DNA from: Lachnospiraceae bacterium
Lineage (GTDB): Bacteria; Bacillota; Clostridia; Lachnospirales; Lachnospiraceae
Assembly (NCBI GenBank): GCA_021628825.1
Contig: JAJXRY010000002.1
Span: 248,001-312,000, forward strand
DNA length: 64,000 nucleotides
Direction of reading: 5' to 3'
How positions within the stretch are numbered: the first letter of the stretch is position 1; the number at the start of each line of letters is the position of its first letter. Made by a program: the position numbers and the translations under genes. The notes below the pieces were generated by a model. The model was not told the DNA's origin and did not search any database. It saw only the letters and a list, made by a program, of their open reading frames with translations. Below, in pieces: positions 58,851 to 64,000 of this stretch.

Positions 58851-59960
58851 ATGATTAAGGTTTTTCTGGTAGAGGATGAGTATGTCATCCGTGAGGGAAT
58901 CAAGAAGAATATTGACTGGCAGGCACATGGATATGAATTCTGCGGAGAAGCAGGAGATGGAGAGCTTGCTTTTCCGATGATTCAGGAAATACGGCCGGAT
59001 ATTGTGATTACCGATATCCGGATGCCCTTTATGGACGGACTGGCCTTGAGCAGGCTGATTAAAAAGGAATTTCCGGAGACGGAAATTATTATTTTAAGCG
59101 GATATGAAGAATTTGAGTATGCCAAAGAAGGAATTAAAATCGGTGTAGCCCAGTATCTTCTTAAGCCGATCAGCGGAGATGCCCTGATTAAGGAAATTGA
59201 TCTGGTAGCGGCATCCATTGAAGAGCGGAAGCAGAAGGAACGGATCCGGGAACGTTACTTTAAACAGAGTATGGACCGTGAATCGGAGAAAGATAACCTC
59301 AATATCCAGGAGCTGGATTATAAGCAGTTTGAAAAAAGCAGGCTGCAGGAGTTTATGAAGGTCGGGCATAAGGAAGAGGTTCCTTACTTTATCGATGAGA
59401 TGTTTGAAAAGCTGGACCACAGCGCTGTGAAGTCCAGAATCTTCCGGCAGTACATTGTCATGGATGTCTATTTTTGTGTTGCTGAATTTGTGGAAAGCAT
59501 CGGTCTGTCCAGAGAAGAAGTAGAACCAATGGATGTTGCTTCGGATGCTTTGTCCAGTATTGAGTATTCCAAGGAGTATATTGTCCGGATTATCCGGAAG
59601 GCAATTGATGAACGGGATCAGGTATCCGGAAATAAATATAAGGATCTGATGGACGATGTGAAGTCGTATATTGAAGAGCATTATGTGGAAGAAGATCTTA
59701 CCTTAAATCAGCTTGCTGCACATGTGAACTTTTCACCCAATCATTTCAGTACGATTTTCAGTCAGCAGACAGGACAGCCATTTATTAAATATCTGACCGA
59801 TTTTCGTATGAATAAGGCCAAAGAGCTCCTTCGCTGTACCGGCAAAAAGAGCAGCGAGATCGGACTGGAGGTCGGATATAAGGATCCTCATTATTTCTCA
59901 GCCCTGTTCCGTAAAACGCAGGGAATGACACCGACACAATACCGGGAAGGAAAAGCATGA
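58851..59960 (+). CDS. YesN-type response regulator with AraC output domain
   Basis: A clean 369-residue frame. The receiver has IKVFLVEDEYVIREGIKKNI, the phosphoacceptor in PDIVITDIRMPFMDGLALS and KPI in AQYLLKPISGDALIKE. The C-terminal AraC domain is LTLNQLAAHVNFSPNHFSTI, with KELLRCTGKKSSEIGLEVGY and GMTPTQYREGK. The middle is shorter than in many YesN proteins. It is 12 nt after the AraC gene and overlaps its kinase by 4 nt (ATGA), so the three are probably one operon. Confidence 0.9.
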   Translation: MIKVFLVEDEYVIREGIKKNIDWQAHGYEFCGEAGDGELAFPMIQEIRPDIVITDIRMPFMDGLALSRLIKKEFPETEIIILSGYEEFEYAKEGIKIGVAQYLLKPISGDALIKEIDLVAASIEERKQKERIRERYFKQSMDRESEKDNLNIQELDYKQFEKSRLQEFMKVGHKEEVPYFIDEMFEKLDHSAVKSRIFRQYIVMDVYFCVAEFVESIGLSREEVEPMDVASDALSSIEYSKEYIVRIIRKAIDERDQVSGNKYKDLMDDVKSYIEEHYVEEDLTLNQLAAHVNFSPNHFSTIFSQQTGQPFIKYLTDFRMNKAKELLRCTGKKSSEIGLEVGYKDPHYFSALFRKTQGMTPTQYREGKA

Positions 59961-61479
59961 ATAAGAAGAATAAGAAATTGAAAAAAATGCAGCGAAGGAT
60001 TTTTTTACGACCGTTCTTCCCTGACAAGTAAAAATACGATATTCTTATCTGGTGATCCTGATTCCTATTTTTTTGTTTCTGCTCTTTTTGCTTTTTATAA
60101 TCTCTGGGCAGCGAACTACCGGTATGAGGATATGATTAACTCTACCGTAGCAGCCAGTGAGTTTACGCTTGATTTTAAAAAAAGGATTTTGACTATGAGA
60201 CCTATCTTCTGATTGTAGGAAACAAGACAGTAGAAGAATCAGAACTCCGGGATATGCTTACCAATGCGAACCGGATCATTACCGGATTGGAGCAGATTAC
60301 GGATTCCAGAGACAATCTTGCCAGATTAAAGAGTATTAAGAAGTATCTGAATAATCTTGATACCTATGTGGATCGTATTGAACAGAATATCCGGGTAGGA
60401 AACCGTTATGAGGACAATATGGAAATCTGGGAAAACGATGTTCAGATTGTAACGACACTCGTGCGCGAAACGATTTTTCAGTATATTTATTATGAAACAA
60501 AGGGAATTCAGGAATCCCATGCGGAATACCAGAGCTTTTTTTCGTTTCCATGATTGAAATTTCCGTCATTGCCTTTGTAGCGGTTTTGCTGTTGATTGTG
60601 TTTATTTCCCATTATATTCCTTTTAAGTATTTCAAGACCGATTACGGAGCTTGTGGAGGTGACACAGCAGGTATCGCAGGGAAATCTGCAGGTAAGATCC
60701 CATGTTAATACAGGTGTGGAAGCAAAGCAGTTAAGCGAATCCTTAAATACGATGATTGACAAAATTAACGAGCTTCTTGAACAGGTAAAGAAGGAGCAGA
60801 TCCGTATCCGGAAGGCAGAATTTGAGCTTCTTCAGGCACAGATTAATCCGCATTTTCTGTATAATACACTGGATACCATTATCTGGCTGGCAGAAAGTGA
60901 TGAGCAGAAGCAGGTTGTCCATATGGTGGAGAGTCTGTCGGACTTTTTTTCCGGACCTCTTTGAATCAGGGAAAGGATATTATTTCGATCAAAGAAGAAA
61001 TCCAGCATGTCCGCAGTTATCTGGAAATCCAGCAGATGCGGTATCAGGATATCCTGGAATATGAAATTAATGTTCCGGAGGAATTTTATCAGAATACGAT
61101 TCCCAAGATCACCGTGCAGCCTCTTGTGGAAAAATGCACTTTATCATGGCATTAAGAATAAACGTGGCAAGGGGAAGATCACGGTAAGAGGATACCGGGA
61201 GGGTTCCTTTTTTATCCTGGAGGTGCAGGACAATGGAATCGGTATGCAGCCGGAACGTTTGGAGCAGGTAAGGAATGCACTGGTTCATAAGCAGTTCGTG
61301 GAAAGTAAGGTATACGGATTATATAATGTAAACGAACGGATCCGCTTAAACTGTGGAGAAGAATATGGTCTCAGGATTTCAAGTACCTATCAGGAAGGAA
61401 CTACAGTGAAGATTTTTTTCTGCCGGATGCAGACAGTGGTTTGACCAGTCCGGCAGAAGAAATTCAACCGGATTCGTAA
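59957..61479 (+). CDS. YesM-type sensor histidine kinase
   Basis: The ATG at 59957 overlaps the regulator stop. Two membrane helices flank an extracytoplasmic region with NLWAANYRYEDMINSTVAAS and YLNNLDTYVDRIEQNIRVGN. A HAMP domain has ISRPITELVEVTQQVSQGNL. The His_kinase motif is LLQAQINPHFLYNTLDTIIW with the phosphoacceptor His, and the GHKL part has QPLVENALYHGIKNK and EVQDNGIGMQPE. Breaks are at about 60000, 60045-60070, 60178, 60540, 60625, 60945, 61130 and 61418. About 505 residues. It likely senses an extracellular sugar. Confidence 0.85.
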
Positions 61480-61567
61480 AAAAATCAACTTAAAGTAGTT
61501 TTTTTGAGGATAAATTTCAACTTTTGCCATAGGGATCTTCATGGTATTTTCAGCCGGAAAAGTTATG

Positions 61568-61611
61568 ATAGTCTTATCAAAGAGATCAGTCTTTGATGAG
61601 ACTATTTTTTT
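61568..61611 (+). terminator. Strong hairpin-terminator 23 nt upstream of the sugar-binding protein gene
   Basis: ATAGTCTTATCAAAGA and TCTTTGATGAGACTAT pair over 16 bp (one G-U) around GATCAG, followed by T7. It could end the kinase operon or attenuate the transport operon. Confidence 0.8.
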
Positions 61612-61633
61612 CATTAATGGGAGGTTATAACAT

Positions 61634-62684
61634 ATGAAGAGAAAAACTTATGGCATTGGCAATGGCAGCAGCAATGGTAATTGGATTAACCGCATGCGGA
61701 TCCGGTTCCGCACCGGCTTCATCTACGGCATCGACAGACACAGAAAGTACATCAGACAGCGCATCTGCTTCTACAGACACAGCAGCAGATACTTCTGCAT
61801 CAGGTGAGTTAATCAAGGTTGGTATCATTAATAATGACCCGAATGAATCCGGATATCGTACCGCAAATGACAAGGACCTGAAGGCAATGTTTACAGCAGA
61901 AAACGGCTATGAAGCATCCTTCGCATACAGCTTAAAGAATGATGAGCAGATTACTGCAGCACAGAAGTTCATTCAGGACGGTGTGGATTATCTTCTTCTT
62001 TCCGCAGCAGATACTGCCGGCTGGGATTCCGTATTAAAGGATGCACAGGATGCAGGTATCCGCGTAATCTTATTTGACCGTACCATCGATGCAGATGCAA
62101 GTCTTTATGAAGCATCCATCGTATCTGATATGGCAAAGGAAGGCCAGACTGCAGTTGACTGGTTAAAAGGACAGGGACTCAGCGAATATAAGATCATTCA
62201 CCTTCAGGGCGTTATGGGTTCTGCAGCACAGCAGGGACGTTCCGGTGCATTGGATGAAGCAGTTGCTTCTGATGGCTGGACACTGGTAACACAGCAGACT
62301 GCAGAGTGGAATGCAGAAAAAGCACAGCAGATCGTACAGTCTGTTATTGATTCCGGCGAATCCTTCAATGTAATTTATGCAGAAAATGATGATATGGCTA
62401 AGGGAGCTGTAGCAGCACTTGATAAAGCAAATATTTCCCACGGTGTTGGCAAGGACGTTATTGTTATGGGCTTTGACTGCAACAAGTGGGCACTGGAAGA
62501 ATTATTAAATCAGAACTGGAACTATGATGGACAGTGCAATCCTTTCCAGGCATCTTACATCGATGACATCATCAAGACACTGGAAAGTGGCGGAACCATT
62601 TCCGAGAAGACCATCATCATGGAAGAAAAGGGCTTTGATGCAGCTTCTATTACCCAGGAAGATGTTGATAAATACGGTATTTAA
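61634..62684 (+). CDS. Sugar ABC transporter substrate-binding lipoprotein
   Basis: The signal peptide MKRKLMALAMAAAMVIGLTA ends in the lipobox LTAC with the lipidated Cys near residue 21, followed by a Ser/Thr/Asp/Ala-rich linker of about 35 residues. The mature part is a periplasmic-binding-protein type 1 fold (VGIINNDPNESGYRTANDKD, QKFIQDGVDYLLLSAADTAG, VIVMGFDCNKWALEELL), close to the YtfQ galactofuranose type. A break at 61645-61649 affects only the signal peptide. A GGGAGG ribosome-binding site precedes it. It feeds the ABC transporter encoded next. Confidence 0.92.
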
Positions 62685-62740
62685 GGAAATATAGGGAGGG
62701 TCTGACATTTTTTTGACAGATCAGAATTATAAAAATCAGG

Positions 62741-62798
62741 GTAACTATTCAGGATTAATGTAATTGTTAAGATAACGGTAAAGCGATTGAATAGTTAC
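62741..62798. repeat. Short palindromic element, copy F
   Basis: GTAACTATTCA (62741-62751) and TGAATAGTTAC (62788-62798) are perfect 11-bp inverted ends around 36 nt. It lies between the binding-protein and ATPase genes of one transport operon. Confidence 0.7.
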
Positions 62799-62803
62799 AG
62801 ATG

Positions 62804-62852
62804 AATAAGCGCGGTGCAGGAAGGAGACATTCAAAGCTGCTCCGCGCTTATT
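62804..62852 (+). terminator. GC-rich hairpin next to element F
   Basis: AATAAGCGCGG and CCGCGCTTATT are perfect 11-bp arms around a 27-nt loop. There is no T-run. It may stabilise the upstream binding-protein mRNA relative to the ATPase, as is common in sugar transport operons. Confidence 0.6.
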
Positions 62853-62879
62853 ATAAAGGCAAGGAGAGTGACGGCTGCA

Positions 62880-64000
62880 GTGAAAGAACATATTGTTTTT
62901 ACAAATGGAAAATATACATAAAAAGCTTTCCCGAGTACGTGCCCTGCAGGGAGTTGATTTTTTTCACTTTGTGAGGGTGAAATTCATGCATTGATGGGTG
63001 AAAACGGTGCCGGAAAATCTACATTAATTAAGGTATTAACCGGAGTTTATGGAAAAGAAGAGGGAAATATCTATCTGAAAGGCCATGACAAGCCGGTCAG
63101 TATCAAATCACCCCAGGATGCACAGGAGCTTGGAATCAGTACAGTATATCAGGAAATTACTCTGTGTCCGAATCTTTCTGTAGCAGAGAATATGTATATT
63201 GGAAGAACGAAGGGCTTCATGCAGAACTGGAAATCCATGAATGAAGGCGCAAACCGTATATTAAAGTCTCTGGATATTCCGACGGATGCATCGGAGCAGC
63301 TGGCAAACTGCTCGATTGCTGTCCAGCAGATGGTAGCTATTGCACGTGCAGTAGATATGGACTGCAAGGTTCTGATTCTGGATGAGCCGACCTCCTCTTT
63401 GGATGAGCAGGAGGTTGAAAAGCTGTTTAAGTTAATGCGTGATCTGAAGGCAAGAGGCGTTGGAATTATCTTTGTAACACATTTCCTCGATCAGGTATAT
63501 GAGGTATGTGATAAGATTACGGTTCTCCGCGACGGCAAGCTGGTTGGACAGTATGAAATTAAGGATCTTCCGAGAGTCCAGCTTGTTGCAAAGATGCTTG
63601 GAAAAGAGCTGGATGATATGTCATCCATCCGTGATGACGATAAGGTGTACCATGGAACCGATGCGTCTGAGAATGTTTTGGAAGCAGAGCAGCTGGTAAG
63701 TAATGCAGGAATCAAGCCGTTTGATTTTTATATAAAGAAGGGTGAGGTGAATGGATTTACCGGACTTCTGGGCTCCGGACGAAGCGAATGTGTCCGTGCT
63801 ATCTTTGGTGCAGATCATGTATCAGGCGGAACGGTGAAGATGAAAGGTAAGAAGGTAAAGATTACCAGACCGATTGATGCGATGCGTCATGGAATTGCTT
63901 ATCTTCCGGAAGACCGTAAGGTGGATGGAATCGTAGGTGACCTTTCTGTCCGTGAAAATATTATTCTGGCACAGCAGGTATTACGGGGATTCTTTAAACC
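62880..64000 (+). CDS. Sugar ABC transporter ATP-binding protein, partial
   Basis: A two-NBD ATPase of the RbsA/MglA/YtfR type running off the window. The first NBD has Walker A in HALMGENGAGKSTLIKVLTG, the Q-loop in ISTVYQEITLCPNLSVAENM, a degenerate signature in LANCSIAVQQMVAIARAV and Walker B in KVLILDEPTSSLDEQEVEKL. The second begins GEVNGFTGLLGSGRSECVRA. The start is taken as GTG at 62880 with AAGGAG 13 nt upstream. Breaks at about 62897 and 62960 and a garbled stretch near 62930 (LSRVRALQG, where FPGVRALQG is usual) affect the N-terminus. Confidence 0.9.

Noticed and set aside
1..64000. CRISPR arrays, prophage, complete insertion sequences, rRNA genes
   Set aside because: No regularly spaced repeats with unique spacers, no phage structural genes, no intact transposase and no rRNA-like sequence were seen on either strand.

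Overview
This window is a chromosome replication-origin region of a low-GC anaerobic Firmicute, most likely a member of the Lachnospiraceae (Roseburia/Agathobacter/Blautia-like). The evidence is the dnaA-dnaN-yaaA-recF-gyrB-gyrA block on the plus strand, the divergent rpmH-rnpA-yidD-yidC-jag-mnmE-mnmG-rsmG block on the minus strand, nearby soj/parB with perfect parS sites, and clade-typical families (DUF3881, DUF4446, DUF3793, HD-GYP). No tool was run; all calls come from reading the sequence and the six-frame translation.

A quality problem affects the whole window. Nearly every gene, including the essential dnaA, dnaN, recF, gyrB, gyrA, serS, mnmE and yidC, is broken by small insertions in A/T (rarely C) homopolymers, usually one and sometimes two extra bases. 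These are almost certainly sequencing or assembly errors. Genes are therefore annotated over their reconstructed full span, with the break positions named, and reconstructed residues are inference. Only genes that lack whole domains are called pseudogenes.

Layout. 1-5.4 kb (minus): a lipid-like cluster with a 7TM sensor fragment, a glycosyltransferase remnant joined to a PlsC-type acyltransferase, two ATC-hydrolase-family proteins, a BAAT-type hydrolase and an XRE-AbrB regulator, then a metallo-beta-lactamase remnant and tRNA-Arg(CCU). 5.6-11.2 kb (minus): DUF3881, serS, an HD-GYP protein, DUF4446, parB, soj. 11.2-13.2 kb: parS sites, a 217-nt inverted repeat, a decayed NimA-like gene and a truncated sigma factor. 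13.3-23.9 kb (minus): a DegSU-like pair, rsmG, mnmG, an inserted ThuA/sugar-isomerase block, mnmE, jag, yidC, yidD, rnpA, rpmH. 23.9-33 kb: oriC and the dnaA-gyrA operon.

33-44 kb: accessory genes. These are a CPA2 antiporter, a serine hydrolase, a KdpDE-like pair with a short promoter-terminator leader, CNNM and PerM membrane proteins, a DUF3793-flavodoxin operon with two palindromic operators, and a DUF4143 ATPase bounded by inverted repeats. 44-49 kb: a potassium module (KtrB, KtrA, a Usp-containing KdpD with a c-di-AMP-type motif, KdpE). 49-54.8 kb: a LytTR/HPK10 two-component system and a heterodimeric ABC exporter. 55-64 kb: an arabinose/arabinoside module (AraR, GH51 arabinofuranosidase, AraC, YesN/YesM, sugar-binding lipoprotein and ABC ATPase running off the edge).

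A family of short palindromic elements with GTAAC-(T/C/G)-(A/G)-TTCAG-like ends is scattered through the intergenic regions and is the most distinctive unexplained repeat seen here.
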